Below the pieces are notes generated by a model. It saw only the letters and a program-made list of their open reading frames with translations, ran no database searches and was not told the origin of the DNA. From Dermabacter sp. (GTDB lineage: Bacteria > Actinomycetota > Actinomycetes > Actinomycetales > Dermabacteraceae), in contig JAUNTX010000002.1 of NCBI GenBank assembly GCA_030538475.1, forward strand, positions 295,126 through 359,125: a stretch of 64,000 nt of DNA. The letters run 5' to 3'. The position numbers and the translations under genes were made by a program. Positions 41,629 through 51,685 of the stretch are shown in pieces (within the stretch, counting starts at the first letter, position 1; every line of letters starts with the position of its first letter).

Positions 41629-42789
41629 GTGGACACCAGCGCCGCCGGAAACACCACAGGCCCCGATGCCTCGGCGCCCAATGGCTTGGCGCCCGCCACT
41701 CCGGCCCGCACCACACCGGGCGCCTCTGCGCGCCCCACCCTCGCCACGATCGCCCGCGCCACCGGCGTGAGCGTGCAGACCGTCTCGAACGTCGTCAATG
41801 GCAGGGCCGAACGCGTCGCTCCCGCCACGCGGGCCAGGATCGCGGCGGAAATCGACCGCCAGGGCTACCGCCCCAACCGGGCGGCCCGCCTGCTGCGCAC
41901 CCACCGCTCGGGGCTGCTCGGCTACCGGATCCGGCCCACGACCGACGGCATCAACGGCTCTGTGCTCGACCGCCTTCTGCACGCCCTGAGCGAGCAGGCC
42001 CACGCCCGCGGCTACGGACTCATCGTGTTCTCCGCCGATGACGACGACGCCGAAATCGAGGCCTACCGCACGCTCACGAGCGAAAACAACGTCGATGGCT
42101 TCCTGCTGACCTCAACGAACCACGGCGACGAACGGGCCGATTGGCTCCGCGAGAACTCCCTGCCGTTCGTCGCCTTCGGCCGCCCGTGGGGGCGCGAGGA
42201 TGCCGCCGCCGCACGCGACTACGACTGGGTGGACGTGGACGGTTCGAGCGGCACCCGCCGCGCCACCGATCTGCTCCTTGCCCGCGGCTGCACGCGCGTC
42301 GCCTTCCTCGGCTGGCCGGAAGGATCTGGGGCAGGCGACGACCGCCGCGCCGGATGGGACGCGGCGCTCGCGGACGCCGGGATCGAGGACCGCCTGGAGC
42401 GCCGCGTGAGCGACAGCGTGGACAACGGCCACGAGGCCGCCGTTCAGCTCGTGGCCGACGGCGCCGACGCCATCGTCTGCGCATCCGATTCGCTTGCCAT
42501 CGGGGCGCTCGTGGCCCTGCGCGCCGCTCGGCCCGAATTAGCCGAACACATCGTGGGCTTCGACGACACCCCCGTGGCCGCCGCCGTGGGCCTCACGAGC
42601 GTGAACCAGCCCATCGAGGCGGCCGCGGCCCGCATGATCGACCTGCTCGTGGAGAGGATCGAAAACCCGGGCGGGCGCGGCGAGGAAGCCCCCGAACGTC
42701 TCTTGCCGCCCGTCATCCGCGAGCGAACGCCCCTGCGCGGCTTCACCCCGAGCACCCTGCCCACCCCGTCGGCCCCGGGCACCGCCTGA
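41629..42789 (+). CDS. LacI-family transcriptional regulator (glucan/CUT1 locus)
   Basis: A 386-residue LacI-family repressor with an Ala/Pro/Thr-rich N-terminal extension of about 35 residues. The helix-turn-helix ('TLATIARATGVSVQTVSNVV') precedes a sugar-binding domain. The GTG start is fixed by AAAGGAG five bases upstream. It is divergent from the debranching-like gene and followed by a CUT1 importer, so it probably controls alpha-glucan use. Its 3' end carries a 12-mer motif copy (42765-42776). Confidence 0.87.
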   Translation: MDTSAAGNTTGPDASAPNGLAPATPARTTPGASARPTLATIARATGVSVQTVSNVVNGRAERVAPATRARIAAEIDRQGYRPNRAARLLRTHRSGLLGYRIRPTTDGINGSVLDRLLHALSEQAHARGYGLIVFSADDDDAEIEAYRTLTSENNVDGFLLTSTNHGDERADWLRENSLPFVAFGRPWGREDAAAARDYDWVDVDGSSGTRRATDLLLARGCTRVAFLGWPEGSGAGDDRRAGWDAALADAGIEDRLERRVSDSVDNGHEAAVQLVADGADAIVCASDSLAIGALVALRAARPELAEHIVGFDDTPVAAAVGLTSVNQPIEAAAARMIDLLVERIENPGGRGEEAPERLLPPVIRERTPLRGFTPSTLPTPSAPGTA

Positions 42790-42847
42790 GCCCGGCGCCT
42801 CACCTGCCATCGACCCCCTGTTTGCGTCACTACCAAAGGAGTTTTCC

Positions 42848-44116
42848 GTGTCCATTCGCTTTACCTCCGCCCTCACCCCCGCGCACTCCCGCCGTGCCTT
42901 CCTTGCCACCGCTGGCGTGGCCGCCGCAGCGACCGGCCTCGCCGCGTGCGGCGGCGGGTCGGGCTTCAACGATTCCGGCTCCGATGCCGGCGCGGGCTCC
43001 GGCAACGGCCTCACCCTGCTCATCGGCTCCTCGGGCGAGGCCGAAACCGAAGCGGTCACCGCCGCCGCGAAGCGCTTCACCGAGAAGGAGGGAGTCGAGG
43101 TCCAGGTGATTCCCGCGTCCGATCTGAACCAGCAGCTCTCGCAGGGCTTTGCCTCGGGATCGCCCGCCGACGTGTTCTACCTCAGCACGGACGCCCTCGC
43201 GGGCTACGCCGCGAACGGCTCGCTCGAGCCCTACGGCGACAAGCTGAGCGTGAAGGATGAGCTGTACCCGGCGCTCGTGGAGGCGTTCACGGTGGACGGC
43301 ACGTTCTACGCGGCCCCGAAGGACTTTTCGACCCTGACCCTCGTCATCAATAAGAAGCTGTGGGAGGCCGCGGGCCTGACGGAGGCGGACTACCCTGCCG
43401 ACTGGGCGGGCCTCAAGGCCGTGGCCCAGAAGCTCACCGACGGCTCCCGCGTGGGCCTCGGCACCTCGAACGAATACCAGCGGCTCGGCGCGTTCATGGC
43501 CCAGGCGGGCGGCGAGCTCGTCACCGACGGGACCGCGAGCGCGAACTCCGACGCGAACGTCGAGGCGCTCACGTTCGTCAAGGAACTCCTGGCCGACGGC
43601 AGCATGACGTTCGCCTCCGACCTCGGGGCGGGCTGGGGCGGCGAGGCCTTCGGCAAGGAACTGTGCGCCATGACGATCGAGGGCAACTGGATCACGGGCG
43701 CGCTCGAGAAGGACTACCCGGAGCTCGAGGCCGTGTTCGTGGAACTCCCGGCCGGGCCCAAGGGTCGCGGAACCCTCCAGTTCTCGAACGCGTGGGGCAT
43801 GGCCGCCGATTCCACCCACAAGGACGATGCCCTGAAGCTCATCGAGTTCCTCACGACGAAGGAGCAGCAGCTCGAGTTCGCGAGCGCGTTCGGCGTCATG
43901 CCGTCGCTCGAGAGCGCCGAGGACGAGTGGAAGACCGAGTTCCCGGAGATGGCCGCGTTCATCGACTCTGCCGCGTATGCGAAGAACCCGCCCGCGCAGG
44001 CGGGAATGGCCGAGGTCATCACGGAGCTCAACAGCCAGCTGGAAACCCTCGCGAGTGCGGACCCGAAGGCGCTGCTGGACGGCGTGCAGCAGAACCTCGA
44101 GGCCACCCTTGGCTAG
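42848..44116 (+). CDS. CUT1 ABC transporter sugar-binding lipoprotein (maltose-like)
   Basis: A 422-residue MalE-like SBP with 'SRRAFLATAG' and lipobox 'LAACGGG' (Cys35), then a Gly/Ser linker. The GTG start follows AAGGAG six bases upstream. With two permeases downstream and a debranching-type enzyme and LacI upstream, a maltodextrin or related alpha-glucan is the likely ligand. No ATPase gene follows. Confidence 0.87.
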   Translation: MSIRFTSALTPAHSRRAFLATAGVAAAATGLAACGGGSGFNDSGSDAGAGSGNGLTLLIGSSGEAETEAVTAAAKRFTEKEGVEVQVIPASDLNQQLSQGFASGSPADVFYLSTDALAGYAANGSLEPYGDKLSVKDELYPALVEAFTVDGTFYAAPKDFSTLTLVINKKLWEAAGLTEADYPADWAGLKAVAQKLTDGSRVGLGTSNEYQRLGAFMAQAGGELVTDGTASANSDANVEALTFVKELLADGSMTFASDLGAGWGGEAFGKELCAMTIEGNWITGALEKDYPELEAVFVELPAGPKGRGTLQFSNAWGMAADSTHKDDALKLIEFLTTKEQQLEFASAFGVMPSLESAEDEWKTEFPEMAAFIDSAAYAKNPPAQAGMAEVITELNSQLETLASADPKALLDGVQQNLEATLG

Positions 44117-45248
44117 CATCGCGCCCGCCACCGCGCCGCCCGCGGCACGCACCCGCTCCCGGGCGCCGCGCCGTCGGCACCGCTCCAAGAACCCCGTGGC
44201 GGGCTGGCTCTTCGTGGCGCCCGCGGTCATCGTGATCGGCGTGTTCCTCGTGGTCCCCGTCATCATGGCGGCGTGGGTGAGCGTCTCGGACTGGGGCGGG
44301 CGCGGCTCGCCGTTTGGCGACGGCGTGAGCTTCATCGGGCTGAAAAACTACGAGGCGGTCCTGACCGAGCCGGGCCTCGCCCGCCGCGACTTCGGCATCG
44401 CGATCCGCAACAACGTCTTCTACGTGCTGCTCGTGGTGCCGCTGCAAACGATCCTGTCGCTGTTCCTCGCGAGCCTCGTGAACCGGGCGGCCCTCAAGGG
44501 GCGCGGTTTCTTCCGTACCGCCTTCTACTTCCCGTCGGTCACGAGCTCCGTGGCGATCACGGTGCTGTGGCTGTTTTTGTTCAGCGCCACGGGCGTGGTG
44601 AACAAGGTGCTGTCTTTCTTCGCGATCCAGGGCCCCAACTGGTTCAGTGATCCGCGCGGCGTGGTCCACGTGATCCTCGGAGCCTTCGGGATCGCGAGCG
44701 CTCCCGAGGCCCTCGCGCAGCAGGGCTTTTTGGGCGTGAGCCCGTGGGAGTGGATCGCGGGCCCGTCGGTCGCGATGAGCGCCTTCATCCTCATGGCCAT
44801 CTTCACCACGTCCGGCACGTTCATGCTCCTGTTCATCGCCGCCCTGCAGAACCTCGATCCCGAGGTGAACGAAGCGGCGATGGTGGATGGCGCGGGCCCG
44901 TGGCGGCGCTTCTTCTCCGTGACCCTGCCGCAGCTGAAGCCCACGATCTTCACCGTGGTGACCCTGGGCCTCATCGGCACGTGGCAGGTGTTCGACCAGA
45001 TTTATACCGGCACCCAGGGCGGCCCCTCGAAGACCACCCTGACCCCCGCGTATCTGTCCTACACGTCGGCGTTTGAGTCCCAGCAGTGGGGCCGCGGCGC
45101 CGCGATCGCGTTCGTCCTGTTCGTCATCATCGTCGTCATGACGCTCCTGCAGCGCCTTCTCTTGGCCGAACGAGAACCGCGCTCCACCAGGCAGCGCCGG
45201 AGGGCGGAGCGTCGGGCCCGCCGCGCCGGAACGGGAGGTCTCTCATGA
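44109..45248 (+). CDS. CUT1 ABC permease, MalF-like (glucan locus)
   Basis: A 379-residue permease with a basic N-terminus, an enlarged first periplasmic part and six core helices. The EAA loop is 'EAAMVDGAGPWRRFF'. The C-terminus is a long Arg-rich tail. No ATG is available; I propose the TTG that overlaps the binding-protein stop, with GAGG upstream. A GTG at 44196 is an alternative that would drop a basic leader. Confidence 0.82.
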   Translation: MASIAPATAPPAARTRSRAPRRRHRSKNPVAGWLFVAPAVIVIGVFLVVPVIMAAWVSVSDWGGRGSPFGDGVSFIGLKNYEAVLTEPGLARRDFGIAIRNNVFYVLLVVPLQTILSLFLASLVNRAALKGRGFFRTAFYFPSVTSSVAITVLWLFLFSATGVVNKVLSFFAIQGPNWFSDPRGVVHVILGAFGIASAPEALAQQGFLGVSPWEWIAGPSVAMSAFILMAIFTTSGTFMLLFIAALQNLDPEVNEAAMVDGAGPWRRFFSVTLPQLKPTIFTVVTLGLIGTWQVFDQIYTGTQGGPSKTTLTPAYLSYTSAFESQQWGRGAAIAFVLFVIIVVMTLLQRLLLAEREPRSTRQRRRAERRARRAGTGGLS

Positions 45249-46141
45249 GCGCATCCACCCCGGGCACGAGCGTCGGCCCCACCTCGGTGCCCACTCTCAC
45301 GAGGCGCCACCGGCAACCGCTCGGCGCGGGCGCCCTCGTGGTGTATGCCCTGCTCATCCTGCTGGCCACGATCTACATCTTCCCGTTCCTCGTGCAGGTC
45401 GCCACGAGCTTTAAGACGGAGCCGGAGGCGGCGGCAAACCCGCTCGGGCTCATCCCGCAGAACTGGACCGCCGAAGCGTACGTGCGGCTGTTCAGCAACT
45501 CGAACTTTCCCCTGTGGATCCAGAACTCGTTCATCGTCACGCTGCTCGTGACGCTCGGGCGCGTGTTCTTCGGCTCGCTCGCCGGGTATGCGCTCGCGCG
45601 TCTGGACTTCCGGGGCCGCGGCGTCGTGTTCGCGCTGCTCGTGGCCGTCATGGCGGTGCCGAGCGTCGTGCTGCTCATCCCGAAGTTCCTCGTCATCAAC
45701 CAACTCTCGATCTACGACAGCTACGCGGGCATGATCCTGCCGCTGCTCGTGGATGCGGCGGGCGTGTTCATCATGAAGAACTTCTTCGAGTCCATTCCCC
45801 GCTCCATCGAGGAGCAGGCTGCGATCGATGGCGCGGGCACGTTCCGGATCTTCTGGTCCGTGGTGTTGCCCATGGCCACGCCCGCGCTCATGACCATCAT
45901 CATCCTGAGCTTCCAGGGCTCGTGGAACGAACTCAACCACTTCATCGTGGCCACGCAGTCGCCCGAGCTGACCACCCTCACGAAGGGTGTGGCGCAACTG
46001 GCGTCGGGCCAGCTCTCGCAGGGCACGCAGTATCCGCTCAAGCTCGCGGCGGCGGCCCTCATGACGGTGCCGGTCGCGGTCGTGTTCTTCATCTTCCAGC
46101 GCAAGATCATGAACACCACGGGCGGCGCGGTCAAGGGGTAG
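45245..46141 (+). CDS. CUT1 ABC permease, MalG-like (glucan locus)
   Basis: A 298-residue permease. The ATG overlaps the preceding stop (ATGA) and follows GGGAGG. Six helices are evident, with the EAA loop 'EQAAIDGAGTFRIFW' and an end 'RKIMNTTGGAVKG'. It completes the importer; the next gene starts 28 bp later but is functionally unrelated. Confidence 0.87.
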   Translation: MSASTPGTSVGPTSVPTLTRRHRQPLGAGALVVYALLILLATIYIFPFLVQVATSFKTEPEAAANPLGLIPQNWTAEAYVRLFSNSNFPLWIQNSFIVTLLVTLGRVFFGSLAGYALARLDFRGRGVVFALLVAVMAVPSVVLLIPKFLVINQLSIYDSYAGMILPLLVDAAGVFIMKNFFESIPRSIEEQAAIDGAGTFRIFWSVVLPMATPALMTIIILSFQGSWNELNHFIVATQSPELTTLTKGVAQLASGQLSQGTQYPLKLAAAALMTVPVAVVFFIFQRKIMNTTGGAVKG

Positions 46142-46169
46142 GGCACGCGCTGCCGTTACGCTGGAAGGT

Positions 46170-49100
46170 ATGGCTCCAGCCTCCCCCACCCCGCCGCTTC
46201 CGTTCGTGCCCGAGTTTCTCGTGCAGTCGACGTTCGGGAGCGTGGTGAGAGCGCGCGCCGACGAGTACCTGGACGACGAGTCGATCCGGTCGGTCGAGTG
46301 GATCGTCGCCGGGTCGGGCCGCAAGGGCGAGCTCGTGGGCCGCGTTCACGGCTCGGCCTCGGCCCCGTACCGCACCCGGGTCTCGCTCGCGCAGCTCGGG
46401 GAGTCGCTCGGGACGTTTCGCCGGGAGCTCGATGCCGCCGCAGGATCCGGGCCTGTGGGCGTGACGGGCGGCGCGGGCTTGGACGGAAAAGGGGCCGACG
46501 ACTGGGAGCTCACGGGCCCCGGCGCCCCCTTCGGTACCCCGTCGGACGAGGAGTATTCCGCGTTCGACCAGCCCCAGGTAGGCGATGACCTGCCGATCTG
46601 GATGCCGAGCCAGTCCACGTGCTCGTGCCCCGTGGGCATCAACTGCAAGCACGGGGCCGCGCTCGCGCTGCATTCCGGGCGACAGGCGCTCGCGTGGGCG
46701 CGCGCAGGCGCCGCGGCCGACGGCGCGTGGGAGCCGACGCCGCGACGGGAGGCGTCCTGGCAGCGGATCCTCGCCCCCTTCCTTGCCGAGGAGCCGGAGG
46801 AGGCCCCCGAGCAGGTGCAGCTCGCGCTCGGCTTCGAGCTCATGGCCGAACAGTTGGAGCGCACCCGTTTCTCGTGGGGCAACGAGCCCCTCACCCGCGC
46901 CCACCTGGAGGCGGGAAAGAACGTTTTCCTCTCCGTGCGGCCGCTCGCGCGCGGCAAGCGAGGCACGTGGATCAAGGGCGGCCTCAGCTGGCGCACCTTC
47001 GAATACCGGATGCCCGGGCGCGGATACGACCCCGCCCACGCCGACGCCCTCACCCGGATCTTCGCGCTCGCGGAGTCCGAACGCTCCCACACCCAGGGCA
47101 CCGTCGAGCAGCTGTGGGTCAACACGTTCCGCACGCCGCTCGTGTGGGAATCCCTCGCGAGGGCGCGCGATGCGGGCGTCGCGTTCGTGGGGCTCGGCAC
47201 CGTGAACGAGGTGCGGCTCGGCGAGCGGGCCGAGGTGCTCCTGGACGTGCGGGAGGCGGGCAGCGGCCTGGTCCTCGATGCCGCCGCGACCATCGACGGC
47301 GAGCGCGTCCCCGGCGCCCGGGCGCTCGGCGTGTGCGGCCTCGCCCGCATCGACGAGGCTCAGGGCCGCACCCCCACGTTCGATCTGCTCATGGCGCCCA
47401 CGGCGGCGCCCATGCCGCAGCACGTCCAGTCCCTCCTGACCCGCCCCGAACCCGTGCGCATCCCGGCCGCGGACCGCGACGATTTTCTGACCCAGGCGGT
47501 GCCGCTCGTGACCCGCGCCCTCCCTGTCGCCTCCGTGGATGGGTCCGTGGAGATCCCCGAGCCGGAGCCCGCGCGGCTGCGCCTCGAGGCCCGCTACGCG
47601 GGCGCCAACGCGCTCACCCTGACCTGGCAGTTCGAGTACCCCTCCACGGGCCGCCGCTTCAGCGTCCACTCGCGCGCGGGAGCGGGGCGCGACGGGCAGA
47701 GGGAAGACCACCTGCTCGCCGAGGTCCGCGCCCTGTGGCCCACCGCGGGCGGCGCGGCACCCGGCGGGGCCATCGCCGAAGGCACGGAACGGCTCACCGA
47801 CGTGGACACCGCCCTGTTCACCTCGAGCGTCCTTCCCGCCCTCGAAGCCCACGATGGTGTGCACGTCGCTGTGCGCGGCACCCGCCACGAATACCGCGAA
47901 CTCGACGCGAGCCCTCACGTGCGCGTCACCCAAACCGAGAACTCCGCGAAGAATGACTGGTTCGACCTGGGCTTCACCATCACCATCGACGGCCGCACCA
48001 TCCCGTTCGCCACCCTGTTTACGGCGCTCGCCCAGGGCAAGAGCCGCCTCCTGCTCGAAGACCGCACCTACTTCTCCCTCGACCACGAAGCCTTCGACGC
48101 CCTGCGCGCCCTCATCGCGGAAGGCGAGGCGCTCGCGGAGTGGGAGCCGGAGCATCAGCAGGTCTCGAAGTACCAGGCGGGGTTCTTCGAGGACCTGGTC
48201 GACGCCGCCGACGAGGTGGAGGTGGCCGCCGAGTGGGCCCAGACCGTCGGCAAGTTGAAGGACCTGCGCGAGCTTCCCGAGCCCGCGCTGCCGGGCGGGC
48301 TCATGGCCGATCTGCGGCCCTACCAGGTGCAGGGCTTTGCCTACCTCGCGTTCCTGCACTCGATGGGGCTCGGTGGGATCCTCGCCGACGACATGGGGCT
48401 CGGTAAGACCCTGCAAACCCTCGCGCTCATCCAGCATGCGGTCGAGGGCGCGTCGGACTCGCCCCGTCGGCCCTTCCTCGTGGTGGCCCCCAGCTCGGTG
48501 CTGAGCGTGTGGGAGTCCGAGGCCGCGACCTTCACGCCCGAGCTGAACGTGCGGGTGCTCGAGCGCACGCGCCGGGCCCGCGGCACGTCGGTGCACGAGG
48601 AGATCCAGGGGGCCGACATCGTGGTCACGAGCTACACGATCGTGCGGATCGATTCGGAGGAGTTTGCGCGCGAGCAGTTCGCGGGCCTCATTTTGGATGA
48701 GGCGCAGTTCGTGAAGAACCGGTCCTCGCGCGTGCACCAGTGCGTCAAGCGGATCAAGGCGCCGTTTCGGCTCGCGATCACGGGCACGCCGATGGAGAAC
48801 TCGCTCGCGGACCTGTGGTCGCTCATGTCGCTCACCGCGCCGGGCGTGTTGGGCAGCGCCGTGCAGTTCCGCGAGCAGTACACGCACCCCATTGAATCGG
48901 GAGAGCATCCCGAAAAGATGGCGGTGCTGCGCCGCCGCGTGCGCCCCTTCCTCTTGCGGCGCACGAAGGAAGTGGTTGCGGCCGATCTCCCGGAGAAGCA
49001 GGAGCAGGTGCTCCACATCGAGCTGACCGACGCCCACCGCTCCCTCTACGATTCGGTGCTGCAGCGCGAGCGCAAGAAGGTGCTCGGGCTCCTGGACGAC

Positions 49101-49706
49101 ATGGACAAGAACCGCTTCATCGTGTTCCGCTCCCTCACGCTGCTGCGGATGCTCGCGCTCGATCCCGCCATCGTGGACGAGGGCCAGCACGCGCACGTGG
49201 CCAGCTCCAAACTGGACGCGATGTTCGCCCGGCTCGACGAGATCGTCGCCGAAGGCCACCGCGTCCTCGTGTTCTCCCAGTTCACGAGCTTCCTGGCGCG
49301 GATCGCCGACGGGGTCGAGGAGCGCGGCCTGCGCTACTCCTACCTCGATGGCTCCACCCGCAACCGGCCAGAGGTGATCCGGGAGTTTCGCGAGGGCGAT
49401 GCCCCGGTGTTCCTCATCTCCCTCAAGGCCGGCGGCTTCGGCCTCACCCTCACCGAGGCCGACTACGTGTTCCTCATGGACCCGTGGTGGAACCCCGCCG
49501 CGGAAAATCAGGCGATTGATCGCGCGCACCGGATCGGTCAGAGCGAGCGGGTCATGGTGTATCGCCTGGTCGCGACGGACACGATTGAGGAAAAGGTGCT
49601 CGCGCTGCAGGAAAAGAAGGCGGCGCTCTTTTCGTCCCTGACCGACGGTGGCAGTGCCTTTAGCGAGGCCCTGAGCGTCGAGGATGTGCGCTCGCTGCTC
49701 GCGTAG
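46170..49706 (+). CDS. SWIM zinc-finger SNF2-family helicase
   Basis: A 1178-residue DNA-dependent ATPase. A SWIM zinc finger ('CSCPVGINCKHGAA', around residues 152-165) precedes a long middle region, and a SNF2 ATPase core starts near residue 710. Motif I is 'DDMGLGKT', motif II 'LDEAQFVKN', motif III 'LAITGTPMEN', and motifs V/VI 'LKAGGFGLTL' and 'DRAHRIGQ'. Proteins of this class remodel DNA-protein complexes and are often linked to repair or stress. The gene seems independent of the sugar loci. Its last 47 bp overlap the convergent ABC-F gene. Confidence 0.9.
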   Translation: MAPASPTPPLPFVPEFLVQSTFGSVVRARADEYLDDESIRSVEWIVAGSGRKGELVGRVHGSASAPYRTRVSLAQLGESLGTFRRELDAAAGSGPVGVTGGAGLDGKGADDWELTGPGAPFGTPSDEEYSAFDQPQVGDDLPIWMPSQSTCSCPVGINCKHGAALALHSGRQALAWARAGAAADGAWEPTPRREASWQRILAPFLAEEPEEAPEQVQLALGFELMAEQLERTRFSWGNEPLTRAHLEAGKNVFLSVRPLARGKRGTWIKGGLSWRTFEYRMPGRGYDPAHADALTRIFALAESERSHTQGTVEQLWVNTFRTPLVWESLARARDAGVAFVGLGTVNEVRLGERAEVLLDVREAGSGLVLDAAATIDGERVPGARALGVCGLARIDEAQGRTPTFDLLMAPTAAPMPQHVQSLLTRPEPVRIPAADRDDFLTQAVPLVTRALPVASVDGSVEIPEPEPARLRLEARYAGANALTLTWQFEYPSTGRRFSVHSRAGAGRDGQREDHLLAEVRALWPTAGGAAPGGAIAEGTERLTDVDTALFTSSVLPALEAHDGVHVAVRGTRHEYRELDASPHVRVTQTENSAKNDWFDLGFTITIDGRTIPFATLFTALAQGKSRLLLEDRTYFSLDHEAFDALRALIAEGEALAEWEPEHQQVSKYQAGFFEDLVDAADEVEVAAEWAQTVGKLKDLRELPEPALPGGLMADLRPYQVQGFAYLAFLHSMGLGGILADDMGLGKTLQTLALIQHAVEGASDSPRRPFLVVAPSSVLSVWESEAATFTPELNVRVLERTRRARGTSVHEEIQGADIVVTSYTIVRIDSEEFAREQFAGLILDEAQFVKNRSSRVHQCVKRIKAPFRLAITGTPMENSLADLWSLMSLTAPGVLGSAVQFREQYTHPIESGEHPEKMAVLRRRVRPFLLRRTKEVVAADLPEKQEQVLHIELTDAHRSLYDSVLQRERKKVLGLLDDMDKNRFIVFRSLTLLRMLALDPAIVDEGQHAHVASSKLDAMFARLDEIVAEGHRVLVFSQFTSFLARIADGVEERGLRYSYLDGSTRNRPEVIREFREGDAPVFLISLKAGGFGLTLTEADYVFLMDPWWNPAAENQAIDRAHRIGQSERVMVYRLVATDTIEEKVLALQEKKAALFSSLTDGGSAFSEALSVEDVRSLLA

Positions 49707-51405
49707 CGGCGCCCTCGTCGCTTAGGAGCCCGGATCGGATGCTCCAGTGGCGGGTGAGGTTCAGGGCGTCCAGGAAGTGTTCGTCGTGGCTGACCACGAT
49801 GAGGGCGCCCCGAAAGGCCACGAGTGCGTCCTGGACCTGTTGAACCGAGTCGAGGTCCAGGTTGTTCGTCGGTTCGTCGATGAGCAGCAGCTGGGGCGCG
49901 GGCTCGGCCAGCAACACGCGGGCGAGGGCCACCCGGTAGCGTTCGCCGCCGCTGAGGGCGCCGACGCTGCGGTGCACCGTATCGGTCGTGAAGAGGAACT
50001 TCGCCAGTTCGGCCCGCAGATCGTTCTCGGTGCGCTGCGGGGCCGCCTCGGCAACCGTCGCGAGGATGCTCGCCGATTCGTCGGCGAACGTGATCGTTTG
50101 CGGGACCAGGTGCACCTCGGCCACGCGAGAGACGGTGCCGAAGCCGTGCGAGACGGGGCCGTCGGCGGGTGAGGCGGGAGCGTTGCCGCGGGCGATGGCG
50201 AAGAGCAGCGTGGTCTTGCCGGAACCGTTCGGCCCGCGCAGCGCGATCCGTTCGGGGCCGCGCACCACCACGTCCTGCTCGGGCGGGACGCTGAGGCGCA
50301 GCACTTCCCTCCCGGCGGGCACCGTGGTGTGCTCGAGGGTGATGCGCAGGCGGGCATCGCGCCGCACGAGAGCGTCGGCCTCCTGCACCGCCTCGTGCGC
50401 CTTCGCTTCCCGGCCTTCGTGCAGGGCCTTCGCGCGCGCCGTCGTGTTCTCGGCGCCGCCCGCCATGGCGTTGAGGACGATGCGGGGCAGGCCCGCGCTT
50501 GCCCGGCTCCGCTTGCCGCGCGCCTCCGCCTGCTGCCGCTTGCGGTGGGTGTCGATCCGTTCCTTTTTCGCGCGCGCCGCGTCCTGTTCGGCGGCCTGCA
50601 AGCGCGCCACCGCCGCGGCCTGTTCCGCATCGACGGCCTCCCGGTAGGTGGAGTACCCGCCGGAAAACACGCGCAGCCGCGCCCCCTCGGTGAGGGTGCT
50701 GCCGCGGCGATGCGGGGCCCGCAGCTCCGCCGTGTGGTCCATGATCTCCAGCAGGTCGACGTCGTGGCTCACCACGAGCAGCGAGCCCGAACGCCACGCC
50801 CGCAGCTGGTCGTAGAGGGCCTCGCGAGCCTCGCGGTCCAGGTTGTTCGTGGGCTCGTCGAGGAGCGTGAGGGTGGCCGGGGCCAGGGTGAGCCCGGCGA
50901 GGGCCGCCCGCATGATCTCCCCGCCCGACATCGTGGCCAGCGGCCGCTCGAAGCCCGCCGGAGATGCCGTGAGCAGGGAGGCGAGACCCGCGTGGGCCAG
51001 CGCTGCCTCGGCGCGCGCGGCGATATCCCACGCATCGCCAATCGCCTCGAACACCGCTTCGGACGCGTCGCCGCCCTCGAGGGCGGTCAGCGCGTCGAGC
51101 ACGCGATCAATACCCATCGCGCTCGCGAGCGTGCCGGGCTGCGCGCCCGGCCTGCCCGTCGTCACGTGCTGCGGCAGCACGCCGATTGGGCCCGTGCGCG
51201 TGATCGTGCCGGTGGTGGGGGTGAGCTCGCCCGTGATGAGGCGCAGCAGCGTGGTCTTGCCCGCGCCATTGGCGCCGACAAGGCCCGTGCGGCCCTCGTG
51301 CAGCGACAGGCTCGTGGGAGCGAGCGCCGGGGTGGCATCAGGCCAGGTGTGGGACACCTCGTGCAGCGTGAGCACGGGCGCGGGGGCAGTGGAAGGTGAC
51401 GGCAT
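49660..51405 (-). CDS. ABC-F family ATPase (ribosome-associated)
   Basis: A 581-residue protein with two nucleotide-binding domains and no membrane segment, the ABC-F layout. Walker A: 'GANGAGKTT' and 'GPNGSGKTT'; signatures 'MSGGE' and 'LSGGERYR'; Walker B 'LLDEPTNNLD' and 'LIDEPTNNLD'. The interdomain linker (about residues 255-330) is charged and Arg/Lys/Ala-rich. ABC-F proteins act on the ribosome in translation control or antibiotic resistance. A possible 12-codon leader and GC hairpins precede it. I chose the ATG with GGAG upstream; a longer frame in the leader is GC-biased and unlikely to be translated as one product. Confidence 0.88.
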   Translation of the reverse strand: MPSPSTAPAPVLTLHEVSHTWPDATPALAPTSLSLHEGRTGLVGANGAGKTTLLRLITGELTPTTGTITRTGPIGVLPQHVTTGRPGAQPGTLASAMGIDRVLDALTALEGGDASEAVFEAIGDAWDIAARAEAALAHAGLASLLTASPAGFERPLATMSGGEIMRAALAGLTLAPATLTLLDEPTNNLDREAREALYDQLRAWRSGSLLVVSHDVDLLEIMDHTAELRAPHRRGSTLTEGARLRVFSGGYSTYREAVDAEQAAAVARLQAAEQDAARAKKERIDTHRKRQQAEARGKRSRASAGLPRIVLNAMAGGAENTTARAKALHEGREAKAHEAVQEADALVRRDARLRITLEHTTVPAGREVLRLSVPPEQDVVVRGPERIALRGPNGSGKTTLLFAIARGNAPASPADGPVSHGFGTVSRVAEVHLVPQTITFADESASILATVAEAAPQRTENDLRAELAKFLFTTDTVHRSVGALSGGERYRVALARVLLAEPAPQLLLIDEPTNNLDLDSVQQVQDALVAFRGALIVVSHDEHFLDALNLTRHWSIRSGLLSDEGAATRAASAHPRRSGPR

Positions 51406-51685
51406 GGGGTGGATCTCCGGTCGGCAGGGGGGCACCGACGGCCGCCGCGCACCGCGGTGCGGGAAAGCCGGGGCCGCGCGGGGCGGCCCGTCAGCACGAC
51501 GACGTGCCGGGCGGGTCAGTGCCGGGGGAACTGTGGGCGCGTGGGGGAGTGCATGCCAGTCACGAAAAACCTCTGCTGCGTCGTGGGCGCCCCCCGCTGT
51601 CACCGGGGACGATTCTGCCTGGGACGCTAACAGAGCTCGGCTGTGCCAAGCAAGGGAAATACCGCGGCCGGGCTAGGCTCAACAC
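51406..51685. other. Leader region of the ABC-F gene with possible leader peptide
   Basis: On the minus strand, about 130 bp before the ABC-F ATG, a 12-codon frame reads MHSPTRPQFPRH then stop (near 51520-51558). GC palindromes lie between it and the gene, including GCACCGCGGTGC near 51450-51466. This resembles attenuation leaders of antibiotic-responsive ABC-F genes. No strong ribosome-binding site supports the short frame. Confidence 0.3.

Noticed and set aside
46131..49529. An 1132-codon minus-strand frame opposite the SNF2 helicase
   Set aside because: Composition is an Arg/Gly/Glu/His-rich antisense shadow. The helicase motifs on the plus strand are unambiguous.
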